Of a DNA stretch of 44,887 nt, positions 1 to 9,787 are shown one piece after another. The DNA is from Rhodocyclales bacterium (GTDB taxonomy: Bacteria > Pseudomonadota > Gammaproteobacteria > Burkholderiales > Rhodocyclaceae). Location: NCBI GenBank assembly GCA_026399415.1, contig JAPLQZ010000289.1, positions 1 through 44,887 on the forward strand, in the 5' to 3' direction. The notes beneath the pieces are model-generated. The model made no database searches and was not told the origin of the DNA. It was given only the letters and a program-made list of their open reading frames with translations. Position numbers and translations under genes: made by a program. Numbering within the stretch: position 1 is the first letter of the stretch; every line of letters starts with the position of its first letter.

Positions 1-118
1 CAACGCGGGCGACGCGCACGCGCGTCATCCAGTCACGGAAATTCGCCCTCTACACTGTGCGGAGTTTCTGTTCATTCGCAAGCAGTTGAAGATGAGGCAA
101 TTAACCTACTTGCCAAAT

Positions 119-140
119 GCAGTCTGCTTGTTTAGACTGC
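119..140. promoter_or_regulatory. inverted repeat upstream of mqsR
   Basis: The arms GCAGTCT (119–125) and AGACTGC (134–140) are perfect and separated by 8 bases. They end 5 bases before the chosen mqsR start codon. Toxin–antitoxin operons of this family are repressed by the antitoxin binding a palindrome near the start of the operon, so this is a reasonable operator candidate. It does not match the Escherichia coli MqsA box (AACCT…AGGTT), so the assignment is an inference from position and symmetry. Confidence 0.4.
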
Positions 141-145
141 CTCTC

Positions 146-442
146 ATGGAAAAACGCGTGCCTCACTTCAAGCTGGCAGTCGTCAAAACATTGCTTGGGC
201 AAGGGAATGTCCGCGCGACGATGACCGCGCTTGGCGGCGCGGAGGCCATGGGATTCGACTTCGACGACATGCTCGCTGTCGTTATGGCACTGACCACCAC
301 CGACTTCTACAAGAGCATGACGACCCATGCGAATCATCGGCTGTGGCAGGACGTGTACCGCCCGACGACGCCAGCCGGCGCGGTGTATCTGAAGTTGACG
401 GTGATCGACGATGTACTCATCGTGTCTTTCAAGGAGCTATGA
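146..442 (+). CDS. mqsR: MqsR-type mRNA interferase toxin
   Basis: This is a 98-residue protein, the same length as E. coli MqsR, a ribosome-associated RelE-fold endoribonuclease that cuts mRNA at GCU. The conserved stretch DFYKSMTT…LWQDVYRP…VYLKLTVI.DVLIVSFKE is present. The residues equivalent to the catalytic K56, Q68 and Y81 of E. coli MqsR fall at exactly the same numbers. An upstream in-frame ATG at 86 would add 20 unrelated residues; the ATG at 146 aligns with the family start and was chosen. The stop codon lies inside the ribosome-binding region of the antitoxin gene that follows. The toxin-first order is typical of mqsRA and unusual among other toxin–antitoxin families. The gene looks intact. 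Confidence 0.93.
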   Translation: MEKRVPHFKLAVVKTLLGQGNVRATMTALGGAEAMGFDFDDMLAVVMALTTTDFYKSMTTHANHRLWQDVYRPTTPAGAVYLKLTVIDDVLIVSFKEL

Positions 443-444
443 AC

Positions 445-846
445 ATGAAGTGCCCAAACTGCGGAGCAGCAAAGCTGGTGCATGACACCCGCGATTTGCC
501 ATACACCTACAAAGGCGAGTCAACCGTTCTTCCCACGGTCACCGGCGATTTTTGCCCGGCTTGCGCGGAAGGCGTCTTTGACGCCGTGCAATCGCGCCGC
601 GTCAGTGCCTTGATGCGTGAGTTCAGCAAACAGGTCAATGCAACGATTGTTGACCCTGCGTTTATCGCCAGCGTTCGCAAGAAGCTCGATCTTGACCAGC
701 GCCAAGCCGCCGAGATTTTCGGCGGAGGGGTCAATGCCTTCTCACGCTACGAGAATGGTAAAACCAAGCCGCCCCTGGCACTGGTGAAGTTGCTCAAAGT
801 GCTTGACCGTCACCCCGATCTGCTGAACGAAGTCAGGGCGGCATAG
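445..846 (+). CDS. mqsA: MqsA-type antitoxin and autorepressor
   Basis: The protein has 133 residues. The N-terminal zinc domain has cysteines at 3, 6, 37 and 40, and the C-terminal HTH_XRE domain has the recognition-helix stretch NAFSRYENG with N97 and R101. These numbers coincide with E. coli MqsA. The N-terminal domain neutralises MqsR and the C-terminal domain binds DNA. Two in-frame ATGs (439 and 445) are possible. The GGAG at 433–436 is 2 bases from the first but 8 from the second, and the second gives the family start MKCP, so 445 was chosen. The start overlaps the end of mqsR, so the pair is translationally coupled. An IS5-type element begins shortly downstream. Confidence 0.93.
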   Translation: MKCPNCGAAKLVHDTRDLPYTYKGESTVLPTVTGDFCPACAEGVFDAVQSRRVSALMREFSKQVNATIVDPAFIASVRKKLDLDQRQAAEIFGGGVNAFSRYENGKTKPPLALVKLLKVLDRHPDLLNEVRAA

Positions 847-887
847 AGGACGGGTTGTGTGCGGGTTGACGAGTCGGCGACCGCGCG

Positions 888-2062
888 GGGAAATGCGAGC
901 CTGGAACCTTTGATTTGAGACGAAATCGTGACGCCAATGTCATTTTCATCAAATAATGGGCCTGCTTTGAGCCGGAACGCGGGGTGTTTCGCCTCATTCT
1001 GCTCATGCCGGACGCACCTCCCCTACGAGAGGTTGTCCCCATTTGTTGATATTGAGCATCGCCAGCATGGCGAAGGCCCGATTGGCGTTCTTCGCCAGAC
1101 CGCGATAGCGGACCTTGGCGAAACCCCACAGGCGCTTCAAGGTCAGGAATGGGTGCTCGACCTTGGAACGCACACTGGATTTGCGCCGGTTCGTTTCCTT
1201 GTCGGCGTCCGTCAGCGGGCAATTACGGTAGGCGCGCTTGTTGGTGAAGTCCTTCGCCTTTGGCGCGATCTCCTTGAGTCGCTCCCGTTGCTGCTTGCCC
1301 CGGTAGGCGCTATCGCCGTAGAAGCGAGTTTCCTCGCCATGCAGCAAGTTCGGTACTTCGTGGCTGTCATGGACGTTCGCCGCGGTGACACTCGCACTAT
1401 GGACCAGACCAGTCTGGCTGTCGGCGCCAATGTGCAGCTTCATGCCGAAGTGCCACTCGTTGCCTTTCTTGGTCTGATGCATCTCCGGATCGCGGGCTCT
1501 TCTCCTGATTCTTGGTCGAAGGTGGCGCGGCGATCAGTGTCGCATCGACAATGGTGCCGCCCGACAGCCTCATGCCGTTGGCCAGAAGCAACTCACCGAC
1601 CTTGGCGAACAGGGCTGCACCCAGGTTGTGCTTCTCCAGCAGGTGCCGAAAGTGGAGCAGGGTCGTGGCGTCCGGTACCCTCTCTCGTCCCAGATCGATC
1701 CGGCAGAACTCCCGGAACACCGGCACATCGTAGAGTGCGTCTTCGCAGGCTTCGTCGGCCAGGTTGAACCAGTTGGCCACGCAGTACATCCGCAGCATCC
1801 GTTCCAGACCCACCGGCGGCCGTCCATTCCCGGCCTTGGGGTAATGCGGTTCGATCAAAGCACCGAACTCGGCCCACGGCATCAGGCTTTCCATGCGCGA
1901 CAGAAACTCCGCCTTGCGCGTCGCCCGGTTGTGCTTCTCGAATCCTCTTGTCGCGGCCAGCGTCATCTGCTTCATCGTCTTGTCCCTTGTGATCACAACT
2001 CTTCGTCTGACTCCATGACAAAGAAATCGTTCACAGTGTTTGATGCTTATTCAGTGTTTCCC
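888..2062 (-). mobile_element. decayed IS5-family insertion sequence
   Basis: The element carries one IS5-type transposase gene on the minus strand. Its right end is clear: reading leftward from 2062 it begins GGGAAACACTGAATAAG, which resembles ends of the IS5 subgroup, and a CTA/CTAG target-like sequence lies immediately outside. At the left only a GGGAAA hexamer (888–893) can be matched. The full inverted repeat and the target duplication are not recognisable, so this end is truncated or diverged and the left limit is approximate. The right end has cut an unrelated minus-strand gene. With a frameshifted transposase and one lost end the copy is probably immobile. Confidence 0.65.
1003..1996 (-). 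pseudogene. IS5-family transposase, frameshifted
   Basis: The N-terminal part is read from 1996 to about 1490 and ends in STKNQEKS. The C-terminal part is read in another frame from about 1490 to 1003 and starts DPEMHQTKKGNEWHFGMK. Joined, they make a normal IS5-group DDE transposase of about 330 residues. The three catalytic acidic regions are visible: GGTIVDATLI, FYGDSAYRG, and VRSKVEHPF…GFAKVRYRGL. The break lies in the run AAGAGCCCGCGATCCG near 1490, where one extra or two missing bases shift the frame between the first and second catalytic acids. Programmed frameshifting is known in some IS5-family groups, but there is no slippery A/T run here, so simple inactivation or a base-call error is more likely. 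Confidence 0.8.
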
Positions 2063-2065
2063 TAG

Positions 2066-2353
2066 AATTGTCAGGTCTGCGTGCGCATGAACCTCATTCC
2101 GAGAAGCCAGTAGTCGACGGTGAAGTTCCACAAACTCAATTGGGACGTAGGATGTCGCGAGGCGGTAGCGCCTCTTATGTATCCCTTCCGATCCAGTGTA
2201 AGGCGTGGCGTATTCGACCAAAGCAAAACGAAATGCTGGCTTGGCCAGCGGATGGCCCGTATGGTCTTTGATTGTTGTAAGAGCGCTCAACGCGCTATTC
2301 ATACGTTCGATGCATATATCGAAGTGAATAAACTCTTCGTGGTGCCGAGTCAT
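2066..2353 (-). pseudogene. unknown gene, 3' end removed by the IS element
   Basis: The reading frame starts at the ATG at 2353 (MTRHHEEFIHFD; other in-frame ATGs at 2377 and 2410) and has a protein-like composition, including KRRYRLATSYVPIEFVELHR and NEVHAHADLTIL. After LTIL the sequence passes directly into the IS inverted repeat, and the stop codon TGA at about 2051–2053 is supplied by the IS itself. About 95 native residues remain. I do not recognise a named family. The helix-rich make-up is compatible with a HEPN-like small protein, but that is only an impression. The missing 3' part is not found on the other side of the IS, so a deletion went with or followed the insertion. Confidence 0.55.
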
Positions 2354-2485
2354 GCGGAGTCCTGACAATGGGTTCATATGCTGATTGTTGCATATGACGT
2401 TTACGATCAAATACCCAGTTCATTCATTTCAAATGACCTATCTCTGACGGACGTACACGAAACTCGCCACGAGCAACCAGCGCGG

Positions 2486-3295
<810 letters not shown>

Positions 3296-3736
3296 CTACT
3301 TCTTCTCTTCGGCGGCTGCACCCGCTGCCGCAGGCGCATGGATTTCGATCACCTGTGCGGCAGGCCTGGGCGCCTCGGACTTTGATCCATCCTCGGCCAC
3401 CACATCGCCCGCCACGCGTGTCAGTTTGTTGTCCACAAAGAACACCGTCAGAGTACGTTGCTGAACCTCCTCGCGTCCGTGCCGGTAGCGATACACATAA
3501 TCCCAGCGGTCGGCGTGGAACATGTCGGCCACCAGAGGCGAGCCGAGGATGAAGCGCACCTGATCGCGAGTAAGGCCCGGCTTCAGCTGCGCCACCATCT
3601 CCTGGGTGACGAAGTTGCCCTGCCGCACATCGATGCGATAGGGCGAGAGATAGTTTGTGATCTGCGGGAGCTGCGGGAGCTGCGGTGCGCTGGAACAGGC
3701 TGCCAGAAAAGGCAGGAACAACAGGAATCGCTTCAT
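3296..3736 (-). CDS. bamE: outer-membrane assembly lipoprotein BamE (SmpA/OmlA)
   Basis: This 146-residue lipoprotein is a small accessory subunit of the BAM complex that inserts beta-barrel proteins into the outer membrane. The start at 3736 gives the signal peptide MKRFLLFLPFLAAC with a lipobox LAAC and acylated C14. A longer frame would place unrelated residues before the signal. The SmpA/OmlA core is clear: SPYRIDVRQGNFVTQEMVAQLKPG, then DQVRFILGSPLV and RWDYVYRYRHG. The tail after residue about 115 is Ala/Pro-rich and probably disordered. It is divergent from fur, the usual betaproteobacterial arrangement, and is followed by dapB. Confidence 0.93.
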   Translation of the reverse strand: MKRFLLFLPFLAACSSAPQLPQLPQITNYLSPYRIDVRQGNFVTQEMVAQLKPGLTRDQVRFILGSPLVADMFHADRWDYVYRYRHGREEVQQRTLTVFFVDNKLTRVAGDVVAEDGSKSEAPRPAAQVIEIHAPAAAGAAAEEKK

Positions 3737-3898
3737 CGGGAAATTCCGGAAAAACCACCAATGGGTCGTGGCCACCCCATTCTGGCGCGCCTCGTCTATT
3801 CCCGACTGCATTATCCCAATCGGGCCGCGAAAACTATATCATAGCTGCCCGCCCATCACTGCGCGCGCTGCACGGCCCCAGGCCGCGCTTACCGCTCC

Positions 3899-4345
3899 AT
3901 GACCCATCCCGACGACCTCAAGAGCAGCGGCCTCAAGGCAACGTATCCGCGCCTCAAGATTCTCGACCTCTTCCACAAACTGCAGGATGAGGGCTCGCCG
4001 CGCCATGTCACGGCGGAAGACGTCTATCGCCACCTGCTGACCAGCGGCATCGATATCGGCCTGGCCACCGTCTATCGCGTGCTTACCCAGTTCGAACAAG
4101 CCGGCTTGCTGCAACGCCACCATTTTGAATCCGGCAAGTCGATTTTCGAGTTGAATGAGGGACAGCATCACGACCATCTGGTCTGCGTGGACTGCGGCAG
4201 GGTGGAAGAATTCTTCGACGCCGCGATCGAGAAACGCCAAATAAAGATCGCGGAAGAACGCGGCTTCACCGTTCGCGAACACGCCCTCTACCTCTACGTC
4301 GAGTGCCAGAAAACGGACTGCCCGCACCGCAAGGCGGTGGCTTAA
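3899..4345 (+). CDS. fur: ferric uptake regulator Fur
   Basis: This 148-residue metal-dependent repressor controls iron acquisition. The winged-helix N-terminal half contains GLKATYPRLKIL and the recognition stretch IGLATVYRVLTQFE (about 54–67). The dimerisation and metal-binding half has the HHDHLVC cluster (H90, H91, D92, H93), the CVDC pair (C96, C99) and a second pair C136/C141. Length is typical. It is transcribed away from bamE. The 160-base gap contains an AT-rich patch (AAAACTATATCATAG, about 3829–3843) that could hold a promoter, but no convincing Fur box was found, so autoregulation cannot be claimed. Confidence 0.96.
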   Translation: MTHPDDLKSSGLKATYPRLKILDLFHKLQDEGSPRHVTAEDVYRHLLTSGIDIGLATVYRVLTQFEQAGLLQRHHFESGKSIFELNEGQHHDHLVCVDCGRVEEFFDAAIEKRQIKIAEERGFTVREHALYLYVECQKTDCPHRKAVA

Positions 4346-4354
4346 GGCCGCGGT

Positions 4355-4927
4355 TTGGAAGCATTTCTCACGTCGACCATCCTGGTCGCCATCGCCGAAA
4401 TCGGCGACAAGACCCAGTTGCTATCCTTCGTCCTCGCCGCCCGGCTGCGCAAACCGCTGCCGATCATCGCCGGCATCTTCGTCGCCACGGTGCTCAATCA
4501 CGCCCTGGCCGGCTCGGTCGGCGTCTGGCTGGCGCAACTGATCGCGCCACAATGGTTGCCGTGGATCACCGGCTCGGTATTCATCGGCTTCGGCCTGTGG
4601 GCGCTGCACCCGGATTCGCTCGACGAAGACCCGAAGATTCATCGCGCCGGTGCGTTCATCACCACCACCATTGCCTTTTTCATCGCCGAAATGGGCGACA
4701 AGACCCAGTTCGCCACGATGGCGCTGGCGGCCCAGTTTCAGGGGGCGTTGATTGCCGTGGTGATGGGCACCACGCTGGGCATGATGCTGGCCAACGTGCC
4801 GGCCGTCATTGTCGGCGAACGACTGGCCAAACGCCTGCCACTAAACCTGATTCGCTGGATCGCTGCCGCCGTGTTCATCGCAACGGGCTTGGTGGCCATG
4901 CTCGGCGCGCCAAGTCTTCCGGTCTAA
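4355..4927 (+). CDS. GDT1/TMEM165 (UPF0016) family cation transporter
   Basis: This 190-residue integral membrane protein has two homologous halves, each with the family signature E-x-G-D-K-T: EIGDKTQ at 15–21 and EMGDKTQ at 112–118. Members export Mn2+ (bacterial MneA type) or exchange Ca2+/Mn2+ for H+ in eukaryotes. About six hydrophobic segments can be drawn, and a hydrophilic loop (about 86–98) joins the halves. The start is a TTG nine bases after the fur stop; it gives the normal family N-terminus and no ATG fits as well. Placement directly behind fur suggests co-transcription and a link to metal homeostasis, which is an inference. Confidence 0.88.
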   Translation: MEAFLTSTILVAIAEIGDKTQLLSFVLAARLRKPLPIIAGIFVATVLNHALAGSVGVWLAQLIAPQWLPWITGSVFIGFGLWALHPDSLDEDPKIHRAGAFITTTIAFFIAEMGDKTQFATMALAAQFQGALIAVVMGTTLGMMLANVPAVIVGERLAKRLPLNLIRWIAAAVFIATGLVAMLGAPSLPV

Positions 4928-4933
4928 GCCGAA

Positions 4934-6598
4934 CTATCCCGAGCCGAGCATTTCCGCCGCGTGGCGGCGGGTGGTTTCAGTAATTTTCTCGCCGCCCAGC
5001 ATGCGCGCGATCTCTCCTATGCGAGCTTCCGGATCCAGCACACTGACCGAGGACGTCGTCGCCTCGCCACGCGTTTCCTTGACGATCGACCATTGCCAGT
5101 CGGCCTGCGCCGCCACCTGCGGCAGATGGGTCACGCAGAGCACCTGCCGACGCTTGCCCAGCTCGCGCAGCATGCGGCCGACAATCTCGGCGACGCGACC
5201 GCCAATGCCGACATCGACCTCGTCGAAAATCAGCGTCCCCGCGGCGAGTTTTTCTGACTTGGCCTGACTGGCAATGACCTGCAAGGCCAGCCCGATGCGC
5301 GACAACTCGCCGCCCGAAGCCACCTTGGCCAGCGCCCGCAGCGGCTGGCCGGCATTGGCCGAGACGAGAAATTCGACGCTTTCAAGGCCGCAGGAAGCGC
5401 CTTCGGCCAAGGGCTCCAGCGCAATTTCAAAGCGCCCCCCGGCCATGGCCAATTCCTGCATGCCGGTCGTCACCGCCGCAGACAATGCCCTGGCGGTCTT
5501 CGCTCGCAAGGCCGAAAGCTTCTTGGCCGCGTCACGAAAAGTCGATTCCGCCTTGCGTTCCCTGTCAGCCAGCGCCGCCGGGTCGGCACGCAGCGTAAGT
5601 TCGGCCAGCCTGGCTTGCAAACCCTGCAAGAGATCGGGCAATTCCTCGGCCGTGACGCGATGCTTGCGCGCCATCTGCGTTACCACATCGATGCGGTTGT
5701 CGAGCTCGTTCAGCCGCGCCGGATCGAGCTCCAGTCGATCCTGATAACGCCGTAGTGCCAGCACCGACTCTTCGAGCTGGATCAGCGCGGTCTCGAACAG
5801 TTGCGCCGCTTCTGTCAGTGCCGGATCAAACCCGGTCAGTTCCGACAGCCTGGCCCCCGCATGCTGGAGCAGCGGCAGACTCGCTGTCTCGCCTTCCTCA
5901 AGCGCAGCCAGCGCGGCGCTCGCACCTTCCAGCAGGGCATTGGCATTGCCCAGCCGGCGCTGCTCCTGTTCCGTTTCCTGCCATTCGTCAGCATTGAAGG
6001 CCAGGGCGACGAGTTCCTTCACCTGCCATTCAAGCAGTTCGCGCTCGCGCAGCGTGGCCTCGACATCCTTCTCCGCCGCCTGGCGCGCCTCACGCGCCGC
6101 ACGCCATGCGCCGTACGCTGCGGCCACTTCGCGCGCCAGCGCCAATGCCCCGGCATGGGTGTCGAGCAAGTCGCGCTGGGCGTCGCTGCGCAACAGGGAA
6201 TGATGGGCATTCTGGCCATGGATGTCGGCAAGAAAATCGGCAACTTCGCGCATCTGCCCCAATGTCGCTGCCGCACCGTTGATATAGGCGCGGGACCGGC
6301 CGGCACTGTCAATCACGCGGCGCAGCAGGCAAGCCTCAGTGTCGTAATCGTTGGACTGCAGCCAGGTCTTTAGAGCGCCGTCCGGCGCTACATCGAACTC
6401 CGCAGAAACTTCGGCGCGCTCGGCGCCGCTGCGCACCACGGTGGCATCGGCACGCTCGCCCAAGGCCAGCGACAGTGCATCGACCAGAATGGACTTGCCG
6501 GCGCCGGTCTCGCCGGTCAGGGCGCCAAAACCGCTGCCGAATTCAAGTTCGAGGCGGTCGACAATGACGAAATCGCGGACGATCAGACGCAGGAGCAT
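4934..6598 (-). CDS. recN: DNA repair protein RecN
   Basis: This is an SMC-like ATPase of about 554 residues acting early in recombinational repair of double-strand breaks. The N-terminal head has Walker A GETGAGKSIL (about residues 29–38). A long Ala/Glu/Leu-rich coiled-coil middle follows. The C-terminal head has the ABC signature ASGGELSRIGLAL and Walker B LIFDEVDVGIGG. I chose the ATG at 6598 over a TTG two codons earlier because MLLRLIVRDFVIVD is the usual family start. It lies downstream of nadK on the same strand (about 20 bases apart), likely one operon, and converges with the GDT1-type gene with only 6 bases between stops. No LexA box was recognised. Confidence 0.96.
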   Translation of the reverse strand: MLLRLIVRDFVIVDRLELEFGSGFGALTGETGAGKSILVDALSLALGERADATVVRSGAERAEVSAEFDVAPDGALKTWLQSNDYDTEACLLRRVIDSAGRSRAYINGAAATLGQMREVADFLADIHGQNAHHSLLRSDAQRDLLDTHAGALALAREVAAAYGAWRAAREARQAAEKDVEATLRERELLEWQVKELVALAFNADEWQETEQEQRRLGNANALLEGASAALAALEEGETASLPLLQHAGARLSELTGFDPALTEAAQLFETALIQLEESVLALRRYQDRLELDPARLNELDNRIDVVTQMARKHRVTAEELPDLLQGLQARLAELTLRADPAALADRERKAESTFRDAAKKLSALRAKTARALSAAVTTGMQELAMAGGRFEIALEPLAEGASCGLESVEFLVSANAGQPLRALAKVASGGELSRIGLALQVIASQAKSEKLAAGTLIFDEVDVGIGGRVAEIVGRMLRELGKRRQVLCVTHLPQVAAQADWQWSIVKETRGEATTSSVSVLDPEARIGEIARMLGGEKITETTRRHAAEMLGSG

Positions 6599-6618
6599 GT
6601 TCAAAGCTTGGAAAATAT

Positions 6619-7509
6619 TTAGTGACGGGGAGTCGAACTCCAGTGCAGCTTTTCCCTCAGCATGGCGAAATAGCTGTAGCCGGGAGGATGCAGCAGGATG
6701 ACGTTGTGGCTCGAACGCACCATGCGCACCACATCGCCGGCGCGGGCGTCAAAACGCGTCTGGCCGTCGAAGTGAATTCGTGCATCGTGCGGAGGCAAAA
6801 GGGCGATATCGATCGTGCTGCTGTCGCTGACGGTAATCGGCCGGTTCGAGAGCGCATGCGGGCATAGCGGGACGATGGCGATGCCGGGCACCGACGGGTG
6901 GAGGATCGGTCCGTTGGCGGACAGCGCATAAGCGGTAGACCCGGTAGGCGTGGACACGATCAGGCCGTCGGCACGCAAGACGTGGATCAATTCGCCATCA
7001 ACCTTGACTTCGAGTTCGATCATGCGGCCGATGTCGCCCTTGTTGACCACCACGTCGTTCAGCGCCAGCGTCTGAAATGCCGGCTCGCCATCACGCAACA
7101 CTTCGGCGGTGAGCAGAAACCTCTTCTCGCGGGAAAACTTCCCGTCCAGCAACGCCGTGATGCTCTCGATCATGGTGCCAAGCGCAATGTCGGTCATGAA
7201 GCCGAGCCGCCCCTGGTTGATGCCGACCAGCGGTACGTTGAACTTGGCCAATTGCCGCGCCGCATGCAGCATGGTACCGTCGCCGCCGAGCACCACCGCA
7301 AGTTCGGCGCGGACGCCGATCGCATCGTAGCCTGCCACCGCATAGTTGCTGGCTCCGACCGCCGTTGCCGTATCCTCTTCGAGCAGAACCTCGATGCCGC
7401 GCTCCTTCAAAAACGTGGCGAGCACCCGCAGCGATTCGGCGATTTCCCGGCTCTGATATTTGCCGATCAGGGCAATGGTATGAAATGTGGAAAATGCGGC
7501 GGTCTTCAT
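6619..7509 (-). CDS. nadK: NAD kinase
   Basis: This 296-residue cytosolic enzyme phosphorylates NAD+ to NADP+ with ATP. The diagnostic GGDGTML motif is at residues 75–81, the second conserved motif is [10 protein letters not shown], and the glycine-rich [16 protein letters not shown] follows. Length matches bacterial NadK/PpnK. The ATG at 7509 is the first of the frame and gives a normal N-terminus ([12 protein letters not shown]). It is transcribed away from hrcA and is followed by recN, the standard arrangement in betaproteobacteria. Confidence 0.96.
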   Translation of the reverse strand: MKTAAFSTFHTIALIGKYQSREIAESLRVLATFLKERGIEVLLEEDTATAVGASNYAVAGYDAIGVRAELAVVLGGDGTMLHAARQLAKFNVPLVGINQGRLGFMTDIALGTMIESITALLDGKFSREKRFLLTAEVLRDGEPAFQTLALNDVVVNKGDIGRMIELEVKVDGELIHVLRADGLIVSTPTGSTAYALSANGPILHPSVPGIAIVPLCPHALSNRPITVSDSSTIDIALLPPHDARIHFDGQTRFDARAGDVVRMVRSSHNVILLHPPGYSYFAMLREKLHWSSTPRH

Positions 7510-7619
7510 CGGACTGATTAAACCACAATTGGGGACTGCTTTTTTTGGCGAGTTGCCGGCTGGCAGCTTGTTGCGCCGTCCGCGTGGGGACCGTCCGACG
7601 GACTGCTAGAATCCCTGCC

Positions 7620-8639
7620 ATGCTCGACTATCGCGCGCAAACCCTGCTGAAAACCCTGATCGAACGCTATATCGCCGAAGGTCAGCCGGTCGGTTCGCGC
7701 ACGCTTTCGAAATACTCGGGCCTGGAACTCTCCCCGGCGACGATCCGCAACGTGATGTCGGATCTGGAAGAGTTGGGCTTCATCGCCAGCCCGCACACCT
7801 CGGCCGGACGCGTGCCGACGCCGCTCGGCTACCGGCTCTTCGTCGATTCGCTGCTGACGGTACGGCCCCTGCAGGGCAGCGAACTTTCCGAGATTCGGGA
7901 AGCCATCCAGCCCGACCAGCCACAACTGGTGATCAGCCACGCGTCGCAATTGCTGTCGCAGCTCACCGCCTTTGCCGGCGTGGTAGTCGCGCCGCGCCGC
8001 CAGCAGCCGCGCATCCGCCAGATAGAGTTTCTCAGCCTGTCGGAAAAGCGCATTCTGCTGATCATCGTCACCGCCGACGGCGACGTGCAGAACCGCATCC
8101 TGTTCACCCAGCGCAATTACAGCCCGTCCGAACTGGTCATGGCGGCAAACTACCTGAACCAGAACTGCTTCGGGCTCAACTTCGACCAGGTCCGCGCGCG
8201 CGTGATGGAAGAACTGCGCCAACTGCGCGCCGACGTGTCCGAACTGATGACCGCGGCGCTGGACGCCAGCAACCAGGCCGTCGCCGACACCTCGATGCAA
8301 TACGTCATCAGCGGCGAGAAGAACCTGCTCGGCGTCGAAGACCTGTCGTCCAACATGACGCGCTTGCGCCGCCTCTTCGATCTGTTCGAACAAAGAACCG
8401 GCCTGGCGCAATTGCTCGAACTCTCCTGCCGCGCCGAAGGCGTGCAGGTCTTCATCGGCGGCGAGTCCGGCATCGCGCCGCTCGACGAATGCAGCGTGGT
8501 GGCCGCGCCCTACGAGGTCGACGGCCAGATCGTCGGCACCATCGGCGTCATCGGCCCGACGCGGATGGCCTACGAGCGCGTCATTCCCATCGTCGACATC
8601 ACTGCCAAGCTGTTGTCCTCGGCACTCTCGACGCCCTGA
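7620..8639 (+). CDS. hrcA: heat-inducible transcription repressor HrcA
   Basis: This 339-residue repressor classically binds the CIRCE element to control groESL/dnaK. The winged-helix N-terminus [20 protein letters not shown]…[30 protein letters not shown] is unmistakable, and the GAF-like and dimerisation regions follow. The frame is open upstream to 7545, but the ATG at 7620 gives the conserved start and was chosen. A TAGAAT hexamer lies at 7606–7611. No CIRCE inverted repeat (TTAGCACTC…GAGTGCTAA) was found here or before grpE/dnaK, so its target is presumably elsewhere, for example groES. hemH follows after 6 bases. Confidence 0.95.
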   Translation: MLDYRAQTLLKTLIERYIAEGQPVGSRTLSKYSGLELSPATIRNVMSDLEELGFIASPHTSAGRVPTPLGYRLFVDSLLTVRPLQGSELSEIREAIQPDQPQLVISHASQLLSQLTAFAGVVVAPRRQQPRIRQIEFLSLSEKRILLIIVTADGDVQNRILFTQRNYSPSELVMAANYLNQNCFGLNFDQVRARVMEELRQLRADVSELMTAALDASNQAVADTSMQYVISGEKNLLGVEDLSSNMTRLRRLFDLFEQRTGLAQLLELSCRAEGVQVFIGGESGIAPLDECSVVAAPYEVDGQIVGTIGVIGPTRMAYERVIPIVDITAKLLSSALSTP

Positions 8640-8645
8640 CGACCC

Positions 8646-9732
8646 ATGTCCCGCTACGCTCCCGAACCCGCGCAACAGCACGGCGCCCCGCGCCGCACCG
8701 CCGTCCTTCTGGTAAATCTCGGCACACCCGAGGCGCCCACCGCAGCGGCATTGCGCCGCTATCTCAAGCAGTTTCTCTGGGATCCGCGCGTCGTCGAAAT
8801 TCCGCGTCCGGTCTGGTGGCTGATTCTCAACGGCATCATCCTCAACCTGCGCCCGGCCAAATCGGCCGCCAAATACGCCAAGATCTGGATGCTGGACGGC
8901 TCGCCGCTGAAGGTGCACACCGAGCGTCAGGCCAGGCTGCTCAAGGGCTGGCTGGGTGAAGCCGGCACTCCGGAAGTAGTCGTGGCGTGGGCCATGCGCT
9001 ACGGTCAGCCGTCGATCGCCAGCGCCCTCGACCAGTTCAAGCGCGATGGCGTCGAGCGCGTGCTGGTGGTGCCGCTCTACCCGCAATACGCGGCCAGCGC
9101 CACCGCCAGCGTGATGGACGACGTGGCCGACTGGCTCAAGCGCAGCCGCAACCCGCCGGAACTGCGCTTCATCAAGCACTTCCACGACCACCCCGGCTAC
9201 ATCGGCGCGCTGGCGGCCAGCGTCGCCGAACACTGGACCGCGAACGGCCGACCCGACAAGCTGGTGATGAGCTTTCACGGCGTGCCGCGCCGCTCGCTCG
9301 ACCTGGGCGATCCCTATTATTGCGAATGCCAGAAAACCGGGCGCCTGCTGGCCGAAGCACTGAGGCTGACCGAGAAGGATTACCTGGTCACCTTCCAGTC
9401 GCGCTTCGGCAAGGCGGAGTGGCTGCAACCCTAATACCCAGGCGACCCTGGAAAAACTCGGCCGCGACGGCACGGCGCGGGTCGATGTCATCTGCCCCGG
9501 CTTCGTTGCCGATTGCCTGGAGACGCTGGAAGAAATCGCGATGGAATGCAAGGCGGCGTTTCTGTCGTCCGGCGGCAAGGAATTTCATTACATCCCCTGC
9601 GTCAACGAACGGCCCGACTGGATCGCGGCACTGCGCGACCTGGTTTCGACTCACCTCTCCGGCTGGCCAAGCACCGCTCAGTCCGATACGGGTGCGGCTG
9701 CGCGCGCCAACGCATTGGGCGCGAAAGACTGA
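8646..9732 (+). pseudogene. hemH: ferrochelatase, interrupted by a one-base insertion
   Basis: Ferrochelatase inserts Fe2+ into protoporphyrin IX, the last step of protoheme synthesis. Residues 1–262 are normal, with [15 protein letters not shown], the active-site region [21 protein letters not shown] and [13 protein letters not shown]. At 9431–9435 the reading CCCTAATACC gives an immediate stop. Removing one A restores [13 protein letters not shown]…[16 protein letters not shown]…[14 protein letters not shown] to a normal end at 9732, about 361 residues in total. The insertion removes the C-terminal quarter with the conserved CPGFVADC…ETLEEI segment. Because heme synthesis is normally essential, a sequencing or assembly error is at least as likely as a true null allele, unless another ferrochelatase exists. 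Confidence 0.9.
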
Positions 9733-9758
9733 TCCCACCATCCTGACAAAATTTCAGG

Positions 9759-9780
9759 AGTCGGCGCTGACAATACGCCG
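9759..9780 (+). repeat. dispersed 22-bp element, copy 1
   Basis: Reads AGTCGGCGCTGACAATACGC followed by CG. It lies between the end of hemH and the CHAT remnant. Core AGTCGGCGCT is exact; the middle is the most divergent of the nine copies. Confidence 0.7.
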
Positions 9781-9787
9781 CCGCAGC

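Noticed and set aside
868-890. GAGTCGGCGACCGCGCGG as a tenth copy of the dispersed element at the IS edge
   Set aside because: Only AGTCGGCG plus a loose GC-rich tail match; six consensus bases would have to be deleted. Too weak to count.
1390-1500. Programmed ribosomal frameshift in the transposase
   Set aside because: No slippery A or T run at the junction; the IS5 subgroup normally has one uninterrupted frame.
3737-3898. Fur box in the bamE–fur gap
   Set aside because: The AT-rich stretch does not fit GATAATGATAATCATTATC in any register.
7518-9578. Very long minus-strand open frame opposite hrcA and hemH
   Set aside because: It is antisense to two well-recognised genes, has biased Arg/Gly/His-rich composition and no domain; a product of GC-rich third-position bias.
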